A DNA stretch of 64,000 bases from NCBI GenBank assembly GCA_035772405.1, contig JAYKKM010000224.1, forward strand, positions 1,709,001 through 1,773,000, written 5' to 3'. The notes beneath the pieces are model-generated. The model did no database searches, was not told where the DNA came from, and saw only the letters and a program-made list of their open reading frames with translations. Shown here in pieces: positions 12,452 to 21,648 of the stretch; within the stretch, counting starts at the first letter, position 1, and each line of letters begins with the position of its first letter. Made by a program: the position numbers and the translations under genes. Origin of the DNA: Chrysogorgia sp. JL179-B06 (Eukaryota > Cnidaria > Anthozoa > Scleralcyonacea > Chrysogorgiidae).

Positions 12452-12692
12452 TTGTTCTTCGACCTTCTCCTTGTTCTGATGCTAACTGGGTATCGAGTTT
12501 TGATAAAAAAGGATGGTCGCACTGCGATAACAGCGAAAATTTCATCACAGGTTTTTATCGAAGTAAACTTGAATCATTGGACAATGACGAAATTTACAGA
12601 TTAGAGAAAGCAAAATGTTGCCCGTCATCTTCTCTTTATACAAAGCTACCTAGTGAATGCAAGAAAGCTGATTGGAGGGCAAGCATCAATAT
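12452..12692 (+). CDS. Host gene 1, cysteine-rich exon A1
   Basis: A 241-nt exon between acceptor TTTTTGTAG and donor GTATGT. It starts with two bases of a split codon and ends with two bases of the next. The peptide includes CSDANWVSSFDKKGWSHCD, FITGFYRSK, then RLEKAKCCP and a final CKKADW. The W-x2-C, GFYRS and KCC pattern is shared with exons B1, A2 and B2 and with secreted cysteine-rich proteins of cnidarians. It is very similar to exon A2 (53829-54069), including flanking intron sequence, so the A-B pair has been duplicated in tandem. The 36.5-kb intron that follows holds the two Polintons. Confidence 0.75.
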
Positions 12693-12865
12693 GTATGTTA
12701 ATCGATAAGATTTTATTTAAAAGCATTTATTAGCCTTAATTAACTTGCTTGTCCTTTAGTGTATTTAAAGCAGTGATTTCCAGGCTTTTGGAGCCCAAGG
12801 TCCACCATTGCCTAGTACTCTTGTCCAATCACAAAGTGATAAGGGCCAGGTAACCGCTAATAAAA

Positions 12866-12871
12866 CCTTTC
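12866..12871. repeat. Outer Polinton target-site duplication, left copy
   Basis: CCTTTC immediately precedes the outer element's AGTAGTATAG terminus and is repeated at 47121-47126 directly after its other terminus. Polintons are known to make 6-bp duplications. Confidence 0.9.
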
Positions 12872-13087
12872 AGTAGTATAGAAACTAGCGGTACCGGCGC
12901 ATTTTTCCATTTTTCATGTCTCAACTTTTTTCTCTGGTTAACGCAGCACTTTTTCGTTTTTAGATTCCACATATATCTCTCGAGCAAATATGTGGAATCC
13001 AAAAACAGAAAAAGTGCTGCGTTCTCCAGAGAAGTTGAGACATTCAAATGGAAAAAGTTCGCCGTTACCGCTAGTTTCGAGACTACT
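12872..13087. repeat. Left terminal fold-back of outer Polinton
   Basis: The first about 102 bp (12872-12973) are followed after a spacer of about 14 nt by an inverted, diverged copy (12988-13087) that ends ACTACT. The outer arm has AGTAGTATAG and GGTACCGG; the inner arm, read inverted, has AGTAGTCTCG and GGTAACGG. Small differences occur throughout (roughly 85 percent matching by eye). The right terminus shows the same two arm variants in the same arrangement. Confidence 0.9.
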
Positions 13088-15973
13088 AATAGACGATGTG
13101 TCACATGGTTTGGAGCCTATGAGACGTGTGTCAGCTAGTAGGCTACAGAGTGAGGTGTCTAGACGTGGGGCTGCTGTGGGTGAGGATGTAGCTCGTAGAG
13201 AGACTATGTCAAGTAGTGTTACGCGTGATCCTGGTATGGGTTTTATTTCAACTCGTGAGTTGAGTGGGGCTCATGATTCGAAAGGGTCTAAAGACTTGGC
13301 TATATTAAATAATAAAACGACTCTTATGAAAAGGTCTGGACGTAAACGTGACTCTATTGTGGGTGGTAATGTCGCTCGTAGTGATACACTATCGAGTGGT
13401 GGTGCACGTGATCCTGCTATGGGTTCTGGTAATTTATTTATACCGAATATTAAGATGAGTTTTTTAAATTGGATGTCTGGCTACCTAGCTGATGCTAAAG
13501 CATTGGGGTATAAGTGGATGGACCTTATTAGAAGGGGATCTAGAGAGAACGTCATTAATAGAGTCACCAGAGTTAGGGAGGTCAGAGAGATTCGAAAGGC
13601 TAGACGTGATCTTAGACGATATGTGAGGAGGTCACAGTTAAGTCAGGAGGTTTCAGACAAAGAGTACGAGAGAGTCACTAGTCTTATTGCTAAGATGAAA
13701 CGTCCTACTGTAGTACAAAGGAGAGTTGCTCTCAAAGGGTACACCAAGTCGTATAGTGTTGAGGTGATCGACAATAAGGATCCGTTAAAACAACTAGTCA
13801 AGACTAGAGGAGTAGTGGGTTCGACTTTACAGAAAGAGTTAGAGAAACTGAAAGGTTTAAAGTTTTCCGAGACATTGAAAGTGACTCTAGAGAAACAAAT
13901 TGGTGACGGAGAGTCTGTGTTTAAGACAGCCTTCTTCAATAGTGTGGTCAAAACAGTGGTTAGTAGTGTTGATATTAGTGGGACTACAAAGCAAGCTAGT
14001 GAGGAGATAGTAAATCGTATTGCTGTGTGGTTGTCAGAAGGTTCCGGGTGGGTTGTGGACAATGTTAGTGATCACTTTATTAATGTAGTGGTGTATGAAC
14101 CTCTTAAAGGATCGAGTTATGTTGAGCTACCATTAGAGTTGAGGAACGCGTCGAAAGGTTTGATTAATATAAGGAATAAAGATGACAAGTGTTTTATGTG
14201 GTGTCACGTGTTGCACAAGTGTCCTGTGGGAAAGGATCCGCAGAGAGTGTCGAAGCATAAGAAGAACGTAGGTTCTGTCAATTATGACGGAGTGAGATTT
14301 CCAGTGAATACAAAACAGTACAACAAGATAGAGAGGCAGAACGGTATTAGTATTAACGTGTTTGGGTACGAGGACAAACAGCCATTCCCTATCTACGTTT
14401 CTGAGGAGAAGTACGAGGATCATATGGACCTGCTACTTATAACGAGTGGTAGTAAACGACATTACGTATATATAAAAGATTTTAACAAGTTTATGTTCAA
14501 CCAATCTAAATACGAGCACAAGAAGAACTTCTGTAGGTACTGTCTTCAATGTTTTACTACCAGTGAGATTCTAGAGAAACACAAGGAGGTTTGTATGGTG
14601 ATAAATGGCAAGCAAGCGATCAAGATGCCAGATGAAGGAGACAACACTCTTGAGTACAAAAATTACCACAAACAATTAGAAGTGCCGTTCGTAATATACG
14701 CAGACTTCGAGGCTATCACGGAGAAGGTAAACAACGTGACACCACTCACAGGATCGTACACAAGTGAGTATCAAAGACACACGGACTGTGGGTATGGGTA
14801 CAAAGTGGTGTGCTGTTATGACGATAAATATAGTAAACCAGTAGAGATGTTTCGAGGTAAGAACGCTGTTAGGAAGTTCATGAAAAAGATGTTAGAGGAG
14901 GTTAAATACTGTAAGAAAGTTAGAAAGGAGCATTTCAATGAGGACATGGTGTTGACCAGAGCTGATAAGGTTAACTTCAAGGAAGCGAATAAATGTCACA
15001 TTTGTGATGGGAAATATAAAAGTGGAGACATGAGAGTTAGAGATCATTGTCATATCACTGGTAAATATAGAGGTTCAGCACATCAGTTATGTAATAGGAA
15101 CTATAGATTGACTGATAAGATACCTGTCATATTTCACAATCTAAGAGGATACGATAGTCACTTCATAATGCAAGAGATAGGTAATCTAGGTCAGAAAATC
15201 AACGTCATACCAAATAATATGGAGAAATATATGGCATTCATGTTAGGTAAACATCTAGTGTTTCTAGATAGTTTCCAATTCATGAGCTCTAGTCTAGTCA
15301 ACCTAGTAAACAACCTACCAAGAGATTGTCTTAAGTACACGTCCGAAGTGTTTCAAGGTAAGGAGTTAGAGTTGATGTCAAGAAAAGGTGTGTACCCATA
15401 TGACTATATGGATAGTTTCGATAAGTTCGAAGACATAAAGCTACCCTCAAAGGAGAGCTTCTACAGTGTGCTAAACGACGAACATATATCAGACGCTGAT
15501 TATGAACACGCACAAGAAGTGTGGAAGACGTTCGATTTGAACAACATGGGTGAGTACCACGATATGTACCTCAAGACTGATGTGTTACTATTGTCTGACG
15601 TGTTTGAGAACTTCAGAAAGACGTGCAAGCAGTATAACTACCAATTAGATCCTTGTCATTACTTCACGTCACCAGGACTATCATGGGACGCTGCTCTAAA
15701 GATGACAGGAGTGAAACTAGAGTTGATGACTGATATTGACATGTTTCAGTTTATTGAGAAAGGAATGCGAGGTGGCGTCTCTTGTATCACGCATAGATAT
15801 GGTAAGGCCAATAATAAATATATGAAGGACTACGATAGTCGCAAGCCATCGAAACACATTGTGTACCTAGATGCGAATAACCTTTATGGTTGGGCTATGT
15901 GTCAGTATCTACCGACTGGTGGATTTGAGTGGGTCAAGAAGTTCAACCTTGACAAATATAAGGATGACTCAAG
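12990..15973 (+). pseudogene. POLB: Outer Polinton protein-primed DNA polymerase B, N-terminal part (interrupted)
   Basis: The open frame continues to 15998, but the polymerase-derived part ends at 15973, where the inner element begins. The first ATG at 12990 lies inside the terminal fold-back, so a downstream methionine (13119 or later) may be the real start. In order: a basic N-terminal region with an imperfect repeat (AVGEDVARRETMSS / IVGGNVARSDTLSS), a C2H2-like finger (CRYCLQCF, about residue 512), Exo I YADFEA (about 570), a Cys/His zinc region (CHICDGKY, HCHITG, about 669-702), Exo II FHNLRGYDSHF (about 717), Exo III YLKTDVLLLSDVF (about 860) and Pol motif A LDANNLYGWAM (about 960). 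The gene continues at 33358. Excision with one hexamer copy would leave frame, so the insertion alone breaks it. Confidence 0.92.
15968..15973. repeat. Inner Polinton target-site duplication, left copy
   Basis: CTCAAG lies inside the outer polymerase gene, directly before the inner element's AGTAGTAGTA end. The same hexamer is at 33352-33357. Confidence 0.93.
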
Positions 15974-16248
15974 AGTAGTAGTAAAAGGCGGGTTCTAACT
16001 CATCTCCCCCCCCATTTTCCAAAATCTCGAGTACCACTTTATTTCCCCTGATTAAACCCTGATTAAATAGTCACTCCGCCATTAACCCCCCTCATTTTTT
16101 CGAGTAAGAGATTCTCCAACAAAACTATCAAGGAAATTAGACGGGACTTTTCATTCTCTCGACGCCCCACCCCCTTTCTCTTTTGATTGACACCTGTTAA
16201 TCAAAACTTTGGTCAGCGGTCGCTCGCGAAACCTCCTCCTCCTCCTCG
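15974..16248. repeat. Left TIR of inner Polinton
   Basis: This 275-bp TIR starts AGTAGTAGTAAAAGGCGGGT and matches the reverse complement of the right end through a CTCCTCCTCCTCCTCG tract. It contains a C-rich stretch, GATTAAACCCTGATTAAATA and the palindrome TTGATTGACACCTGTTAATC at 16183-16204. Another CTCCTCCTCCTC tract follows just inside, at about 16296. Confidence 0.9.
16183..16204. promoter_or_regulatory. Palindrome in inner TIR (left copy)
   Basis: TTGATTGACA and TGTTAATCAA flank a CC centre, and the right copy at 32940-32961 is a perfect 10-bp-arm palindrome with a GG centre. Conservation in both TIRs suggests a protein-binding site, for example for integrase, replication or packaging. 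That role is inference. Confidence 0.5.
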
Positions 16249-16335
16249 TTTCGATTTTTTGAAATCGAAATTTGGTCTTTAATCTTTTAGAGAATCTCCT
16301 CCTCCTCCTCCTCGAGAACGAGAACTTTGGTCAAC

Positions 16336-19300
16336 TCACTCGTCTTCAAATATCACTTTCGTCATTATCTTGTAGTGACCTAGTGCCAGCGTGTTAACCC
16401 CGTCTGGTAGAATGTGTCTCTTGTCGTCGTTGCTACTCAACGCGGTCTTGTTCACAGCCTCTGTGTAGATCTCGTGTTTCCTTGACCTAAACGTGTTCAT
16501 TGACCTTGTCTGACTCACTCCAGAGAACAGACAAGTCTTGTAGTCTTCGAACACGATCGAGGACTTAACGACGTTCTTCTTCACACCCTTACACTTTTTC
16601 GTGTCGCCGCGTAGTGTTTTGAGAGCGTATAACTTGGAGCGGAGTCCAACGAACTCGAGGACTTGCTCTCCGTTCTGTTCGTCTTTCATCATTCCGATCA
16701 CCTTCTTGTTTCTCCCTATTGGGATACAGCTCGGGTGGTTCTTTGCGAAACCGGACGTGTCGAACATCTTCTCGACATCCCCACTGATGTCCTTGTAAAA
16801 GTCGTCTGTAAAGATCTCGTACATTAGACTGTCAGTGTCTGTGAAAAGTAGCTTAGCCTTGTCCCCATACTTTGGTTTGATATAGTCGTAGTGGAAGTCG
16901 TACATTATCGTCTTACTGAGATCCAAGATGCTCATCCCCAGGTACACCGGCTTGTTAAACTTCACTTTCGTCCTCTTCATTTGGACGGCGATCAGGTTCT
17001 CGTCGAAGATTGTCCTATGGTGGAAGTTTGACTTTGCGACTAGCGTTCTCATTCTCTTTTCCGAAGTGACTAGCCGGATGTCGACCCTGTTTCGAATGTT
17101 CTCCATCGTTTTACCAAACACAGAGTTGTTCATAAGCTTGAAAAACTCGCTCTCAAAGTTGTTCTTTGCCTGTGTCCTTAGGCTCGTGTTGAGGTCGATA
17201 TACGGCTTCATCCACGCGCTCTCCTTGAAGGTGATCCCCCGATGGATCTTGGTTAGTTTCAAACCAAATCGTATGTACATCTCTAGATTCTTCTTGTGAA
17301 GCACGTACTTGGTCTTGTCGAAGAGGTTTGGGATAAGCTTCTCCACCTTGTTCACGACGGCTCTCTCTGGAGCTAACGGATAGTCGTTGTGAAGGTCGTG
17401 GAGTTCTTCTGGGTACTCCAGATCCACTTCCAAGATACAAGGTACGTTTCTCCAGTTCTCTAGCTGACCCTCTGTCATCCATTTGAAACCGTGTGTGGGT
17501 AGTGGTTCACACATTGCGCCACCGTAGAGATTGTTTTTGTCCAAGTATGGTAAAAAGACGCTTGGTTTTGTAGGGTCGTATAACGAGTCACCAGTGTGCT
17601 CCATCGTCTCGTTGCTGTTGATGTGGTCCATAAACTTGTTGTTTGCCTCAGCGTGTCTTTTTGTGATGGTCGAGACTCCACCGCGAATTCCAGCCTCGAC
17701 CATCAACAACATGTCAATGTCGGTCAGTAGCTCCAACTCCACTCCCGTGATCTTTAGCAACGCGTCCCAAGCCAACCCTGGTGAGGTGTAGTAGAACGCT
17801 GGATCCAAGTTGTAGTTCGTTTTACAGACTTTTCTAAAATTCTGAAAGACGTCCTCCAACAACATGACATCGGTTTTCAAGTACAAGTCGTGGTACTCGC
17901 GCATCGTGGTCATGTCGAAGTGTTTCCACACCTTCTTTGCATGACCATAGTCGTCGTCACTAATGTCGCTGTCCGTGAGTCTTGAGTAAAACTCACCTTT
18001 CGCCGGCAACGCCGTCTCGTCGAGTGACGCTAGTCCGGTCATGTGTTCGTAGGGGAACACGCCTTTTTTGGACACGAGACCAAAGTCTTCTCCAAAAACT
18101 CTCCTTGTCGACACCAAGTCCTTTTTGTTCAAGTTCGTAACCAAGTTGTTCAAACTACTCGACATGAATTTGAGAGAATCGATGAACCTTATCTCCCTCT
18201 TGATTTCGACTGTCTCTCCGGCTTTGTTCGTGACCTCGTCCACAACCACCACCTTGCTGAACGAGATGTACTTCTCCTCGTTGCTCGGGATGCAATTGAT
18301 GATTCCCTCCGTAACACCCAAGTTTTTGACAAACAAGTGTGCGTCGTAGCCTGACAAGTTGTGGAACACCACGGGAACGAACTTTGGTAACCTGTATTTC
18401 AAATTGCAGATGTTGTGAGCCGCGCCTCTATATCGTCCGGTCAGATGACAGTGGTCTCTGACTCTCTTATCGCCCTCGGCGAACTCGTCACCACACAACC
18501 AACAAGTCTTGGCGTTGTGGAACGCCTTCTCCTCCTTCTCCCCGAAGACAATGGGGACCGCCACCTTGAACTTGTCGTAAATATTCTGTACAGTCTCCTC
18601 CAACTTTTTTACGAAAATCTCACCAATGTTCTCGTCTTCACTTCTTCTCGTGTAGAGATATGGTTCCTCCCAGTGGAGGTTGTCGTCGAAGCACTTCAGG
18701 TGGTAACAGAAACCTGAGGGTGTGTGATGTTGGTACTGGGTTGTCGAGCTTTTCTCGGGGTTGTTGGTTGGTCCCTCCACTGGTTCGATGAACGACTCGA
18801 AGTCAGCGTAGATGACAAAGGGTACGTCCTGTGTCTTGTAGAAGTTTTTGAACCCTATTGTATCACCCGGTTTTGGCATTTCGGTTCTTATACTGTCGAC
18901 GTTCGAGCAGTGCTCCTCGTGTTTGTCTAGAACATTTTGACTGCCAAAACTGTTGAGACACCGACAACAGTGAAATATCCTACCCTTGTGTTTGTTCTTT
19001 GAGCTAGACAGCAACCTACTCATATTCTTAATCCACACGTAATGACTGTTCACTTTGTCACCCTCGCCCTGCTCCGTGATGTGTAACATATTGATGACGT
19101 CCTTTGAGTTACCTTGAATGAGAAGTGGGTACACACCCACTCCGTGCTCGTATGCGAACACGTTGACACTTATCCCATTGTTTTCGGTGAACTTTCTAAT
19201 ATCACTCAGCGGTGTCGGGAATGAGATCCCAGTCCAGTCAAACTTGTTTGAGGACTCTCTCGTAGCCTCATCGAGTCTCTCTGCGTTTTTTCTCTTGACC

Positions 19301-20016
19301 ATCCTCGCCCCGGTCGCAGCCCACTTGAAACATTGATGATCGTTCTCGTTTTGAACGTTGACTATGGCTTTCTTTTTAATCAACGCGTCTGGTGTGGGAA
19401 TGTAAGATGACCCACTCAATGGTTTGAACGTGTCGATAAGCACATCCAACTTTTTGACGCGTAGTACTCGCCAGGAACTCCCTCTTTTCAAGTACGTCGC
19501 AAGACTCTCCAAAATCTTTCCCACCATTGTGCGATAGATTTCGTCCAAGTCGGTTCCAGGTACCACGATAGTTGTGAGTGAGTGGAAATGTGCAGTTGCC
19601 TCTACATCTCCATCGTCTGTCGCTCTCACCATGACACACTCCAAGACGAGTTTGGTTTTGTGTCCCTTTCTCTTTTCCACTTCGTAACTCCAAAGATCAG
19701 TCACGGGCACCTTTGTGTTCTCCAAAAACGTTTGTGGACCAACTCCCTCAGGTGCATCGATCGTAAACGTGTCCGAGAAACCATAAAGTGCCGTCTCTGA
19801 CCTATGAATGACTTGGTCTTCAGCGTCGTGGAATACGTCTTCTGGTGGTTCTTGCGCGTCGAAGAACACGTCTTCAGGCTCAACCGTCTCGAAGAGTGAG
19901 GTTACCCTTTCTCTTAGAGAGGTGAAGGCAGAGGTGACCCCCATCCTTATCGACTCTGGTGTGTGGTCAACAAACCAGTTGGTCCATTTGCTAAGCTTAG
20001 CTCTAAAACTGTTCAT
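16336..20016 (-). CDS. POLB: Inner Polinton protein-primed family B DNA polymerase
   Basis: 1226 residues, complete. It would replicate the linear element with a protein primer. Visible motifs in order: N-terminal domain with an acidic stretch (about residues 45-70), C2H2-like finger CCRCLNSFGS (about 350), Exo I IYADFES (about 402), Cys/His zinc region CWLCGDEF...HCHLTG (about 505-530), Exo II FHNLSGYDAHLF (about 555), Exo III YLKTDVMLLEDVF (about 712), motif A LDKNNLYGGAM (about 829), motif B LMNNSVFGKTMEN (about 965) and motif C FTDTDSLMYE (about 1062). The LRSKLYAL K-x-Y region follows. All catalytic acidic residues appear present. Start context TTTAAAGAATG. Unlike in the outer element, the gene points toward the nearer (left) end. 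Confidence 0.96.
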   Translation of the reverse strand: MNSFRAKLSKWTNWFVDHTPESIRMGVTSAFTSLRERVTSLFETVEPEDVFFDAQEPPEDVFHDAEDQVIHRSETALYGFSDTFTIDAPEGVGPQTFLENTKVPVTDLWSYEVEKRKGHKTKLVLECVMVRATDDGDVEATAHFHSLTTIVVPGTDLDEIYRTMVGKILESLATYLKRGSSWRVLRVKKLDVLIDTFKPLSGSSYIPTPDALIKKKAIVNVQNENDHQCFKWAATGARMVKRKNAERLDEATRESSNKFDWTGISFPTPLSDIRKFTENNGISVNVFAYEHGVGVYPLLIQGNSKDVINMLHITEQGEGDKVNSHYVWIKNMSRLLSSSKNKHKGRIFHCCRCLNSFGSQNVLDKHEEHCSNVDSIRTEMPKPGDTIGFKNFYKTQDVPFVIYADFESFIEPVEGPTNNPEKSSTTQYQHHTPSGFCYHLKCFDDNLHWEEPYLYTRRSEDENIGEIFVKKLEETVQNIYDKFKVAVPIVFGEKEEKAFHNAKTCWLCGDEFAEGDKRVRDHCHLTGRYRGAAHNICNLKYRLPKFVPVVFHNLSGYDAHLFVKNLGVTEGIINCIPSNEEKYISFSKVVVVDEVTNKAGETVEIKREIRFIDSLKFMSSSLNNLVTNLNKKDLVSTRRVFGEDFGLVSKKGVFPYEHMTGLASLDETALPAKGEFYSRLTDSDISDDDYGHAKKVWKHFDMTTMREYHDLYLKTDVMLLEDVFQNFRKVCKTNYNLDPAFYYTSPGLAWDALLKITGVELELLTDIDMLLMVEAGIRGGVSTITKRHAEANNKFMDHINSNETMEHTGDSLYDPTKPSVFLPYLDKNNLYGGAMCEPLPTHGFKWMTEGQLENWRNVPCILEVDLEYPEELHDLHNDYPLAPERAVVNKVEKLIPNLFDKTKYVLHKKNLEMYIRFGLKLTKIHRGITFKESAWMKPYIDLNTSLRTQAKNNFESEFFKLMNNSVFGKTMENIRNRVDIRLVTSEKRMRTLVAKSNFHHRTIFDENLIAVQMKRTKVKFNKPVYLGMSILDLSKTIMYDFHYDYIKPKYGDKAKLLFTDTDSLMYEIFTDDFYKDISGDVEKMFDTSGFAKNHPSCIPIGRNKKVIGMMKDEQNGEQVLEFVGLRSKLYALKTLRGDTKKCKGVKKNVVKSSIVFEDYKTCLFSGVSQTRSMNTFRSRKHEIYTEAVNKTALSSNDDKRHILPDGVNTLALGHYKIMTKVIFEDE

Positions 20017-20085
20017 TCTTTAAAGAGTTGGTTATACCTTTAAGCCTCATGTGATTTTGGTCAGAAAATCAAATGCACGGTGATC

Positions 20086-20433
20086 TCACTCTTTACGAAA
20101 CGTGAAGGAAATGTCGCCAACGACTAAACTTTTCCCTGTTCTTATCCGGTAGGTGATAGACCCTGGAAAGAGACTCAAGCTCTTTGCTAGCGATAAGATA
20201 CTTTTAAACTTTGTCTCTTCTCCAGTGGTCACGTTTGTCTTGATCACGACCTGGGCGAGTTTCCTTCTCCTACAATGGTCATATCTCTTTGGGATGTCGA
20301 TAGGTTCCATCCCCAACGCTTCTAGAATCTCACAATGTTTCGCCCCTTGCTTAAGCTTGACACCTCGCTCTCTCACGATGACTTTCAGTTCCCTGACGGT
20401 TAGATAGTTGGTACTTGCTTTTGTGAGTGACAT
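20086..20433 (-). CDS. SAP-like + NUMOD1-like DNA-binding protein
   Basis: 115 residues. Residues about 10-42 (LTVRELKVIVRERGVKLKQG) resemble a SAP helix-extended-loop-helix. Residues about 72-112 (FKSILSLAKSLSLFPGSI, then YRIRTGKSLVVGD) resemble NUMOD1, the small DNA-binding helix-turn-helix found attached to homing endonucleases. No nuclease domain is present, so this may be a sequence-specific DNA-binding regulator or recruitment factor. It lies between the polymerase and a small membrane protein, all on the minus strand. No homologue was seen in the outer element. Domain calls are by eye. Confidence 0.6.
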   Translation of the reverse strand: MSLTKASTNYLTVRELKVIVRERGVKLKQGAKHCEILEALGMEPIDIPKRYDHCRRRKLAQVVIKTNVTTGEETKFKSILSLAKSLSLFPGSITYRIRTGKSLVVGDISFTFRKE

Positions 20434-20458
20434 GGTTTTGTTGTTGTCTTTGATGTCT

Positions 20459-20875
20459 TTAGATCATTTCTACTATTTTATACCCTACCCACCCAACACC
20501 TACATACATCATACCCTCTGACACCGACAAGTACTTTTCCATCTCCGGTGATGGTGTGTAGTAATCACGTAACTCTGGTTCCTTGTGGAACTTTGCAGCC
20601 TTGCGAAGCTCCACGGAAAGTGCATCGAGAGCCGCGTTCGTGTCGTTGATGCTGTGGTTTGCGTCCGACAAGGCGAGACGTAGTCGCGAGACTTTGTCTC
20701 TGCGAGCCACCTCTTGCTCGTTCCACAGTTCCCTGTCCCGCGTGAGTTTCTCCATTGCGAGATTATGGCGACTGATCTCTTCACCATACTTGTTTCCCTC
20801 AAGGTGCTTGAAAAGAAACCCTGCACCTGCGAATGCAAGTGCATTGAATAGTCCTCCTACCATCATGGATGCCAT
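20459..20875 (-). CDS. Small membrane/coiled-coil protein (family of 35570-35989)
   Basis: 138 residues from the methionine at 20875. An in-frame extension to 21142 exists, but the outer homologue begins at the equivalent MAS, so the shorter start is preferred. The N-terminus is hydrophobic (GGLFNALAFAGAGFLF). The centre is a long charged coiled coil with the conserved RDKVSRLRLALSDAN-SINDTN block, followed by KEPELRDYY and a hydrophobic C-terminus (YVGVGWVGYKIV). Two-ended membrane association with a coil suggests a structural or membrane-remodelling virion component. Function unknown. Confidence 0.8.
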   Translation of the reverse strand: MASMMVGGLFNALAFAGAGFLFKHLEGNKYGEEISRHNLAMEKLTRDRELWNEQEVARRDKVSRLRLALSDANHSINDTNAALDALSVELRKAAKFHKEPELRDYYTPSPEMEKYLSVSEGMMYVGVGWVGYKIVEMI

Positions 20876-20879
20876 CTTT

Positions 20880-20990
20880 ATCTTACTGAGCAACTTTTGA
20901 GCAAATCGGTTTTGCTGCGTAGCAACTCTTGAGCAGATCTTGAGCAAATCTCGAGCAAACCCAAGCAAACCCAAGCAAATCTTTGTGAGT
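20880..20990. promoter_or_regulatory. GAGCAAA iterated repeats between divergent genes
   Basis: The gap between the minus-strand 138-residue gene and the plus-strand 119-residue gene holds at least seven imperfect units of the type (T)TGAGCAAATC / CAAGCAAACC, with a period of about 10-12 bp. Iterons in a divergent promoter gap may bind a regulator or mark a replication site. That is inference. Confidence 0.55.
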
Positions 20991-21001
20991 AAGATAAAGA
21001 T

Positions 21002-21361
21002 ATGAGTGAAGCAACAGAGACAATCACGTCCCAAAAACCCAAGAACCCGAAGAAGGTTGAGGGAGGAAAGAGACTCGCTGCGATTAGCAAAGCTGCAAAG
21101 GCAAAGAAGGCTCAAGAAAGACTCGAGCAAAGCGAGGGACAACGATCACAAGAGAGCAACCAACTCGTTGGTCAGCTTGGGTATGTCGTAGGAGCGATTG
21201 GTGTCGCTGGAGGGTTGTACTTTTACTTCAAACGTGATGAAGACCAAAGTCCTCCACCTCGCCACGTCGTCTTCGACTCCTTGGAGGCAAACGCTCCAAC
21301 GGTTACTCCGCCGTGTGCAGACCAGGTCAAAGATTGTTCAGACCTTGAGTCTTTTGATTAA
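21002..21361 (+). CDS. Small single-TM protein with basic N-terminal region
   Basis: 119 residues. A lysine-rich block (PKKVEGGKRLAAISKAAKAK) precedes a transmembrane segment (about residues 58-76, LGYVVGAIGVAGGLYFYF), then a proline-rich tail ending DLESFD. The outer element has a homologue at 36257-36582 sharing RVEAGKRLAAISKAAK and the TM segment, but frameshifted there. Start context TAAAGATATG. Conservation of the GKRLAAISKAAK block in both elements suggests a nucleic-acid- or partner-binding face. Function unknown. Confidence 0.75.
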   Translation: MSEATETITSQKPKNPKKVEGGKRLAAISKAAKAKKAQERLEQSEGQRSQESNQLVGQLGYVVGAIGVAGGLYFYFKRDEDQSPPPRHVVFDSLEANAPTVTPPCADQVKDCSDLESFD

Positions 21362-21385
21362 AAACTTTTTCTATAATAAAGGATG
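21359..21385 (+). promoter_or_regulatory. Inner-element promoter-like motif, copy 1
   Basis: AAAAACTTTTTCTATAATAA ends 3-4 bp before the ATG at 21383. A near-identical copy precedes 21649 and a related one (AAAAAACTTTTCTCG then TAATAAATG) precedes 28859. Confidence 0.55.
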
Positions 21386-21586
21386 TCAGATCAAAAGGAA
21401 ATAGTGAGCAAGGTGTACGACACTCTACTCTACACAGCCGTAGGAGTTGGAGTTGGTGTGGCGACGATAGTTTTTGTTGTTAGTGAGCTTGTGGACTACT
21501 ACTTACCAGTCGAAGAACCAACTGAGGAGGAGTGGGAAATAGCTCTCGACCTAATTGACTCCATGTATAAAAGACGACGGAGATGA
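21383..21586 (+). CDS. Small TM protein, paralogue 1
   Basis: 67 residues. The N-terminus SDQKEIVSKVYDTLLYTAVG matches the neighbouring 74-residue protein, then diverges into a hydrophobic segment (GVGVATIVFVVSELV) and an acidic region ending KRRRR. It is evidently a tandem duplicate of the next gene with a replaced C-terminus. The duplication included the promoter-like motif. Function unknown. Confidence 0.7.
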   Translation: MSDQKEIVSKVYDTLLYTAVGVGVGVATIVFVVSELVDYYLPVEEPTEEEWEIALDLIDSMYKRRRR

Positions 21587-21619
21587 TAGAGACCGGAGCA
21601 ACCAACTCGGGTGTGTTTG

Positions 21620-21648
21620 ATTAAAAACTTTTTTTCTATAATAAAAGG
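21620..21648 (+). promoter_or_regulatory. Inner-element promoter-like motif, copy 2
   Basis: AAAAACTTTTTTTCTATAAT then AAAAGG directly before the ATG at 21649; a near copy of the motif before 21383. Confidence 0.55.

Noticed and set aside
12829..13104. 91-residue minus-strand ORF at the left end of the outer element
   Set aside because: It lies entirely within the terminal fold-back and host flank; its translation mirrors hairpin sequence.
13643..14062. 139-residue minus-strand ORF
   Set aside because: It is the antisense shadow of the conserved polymerase frame; no similarity or start context of its own.
20876..21142. 89-residue N-terminal extension of the minus-strand 138-residue protein
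   Set aside because: The outer homologue starts at the equivalent internal methionine, and the extension overlaps the iteron region and the divergent gene.
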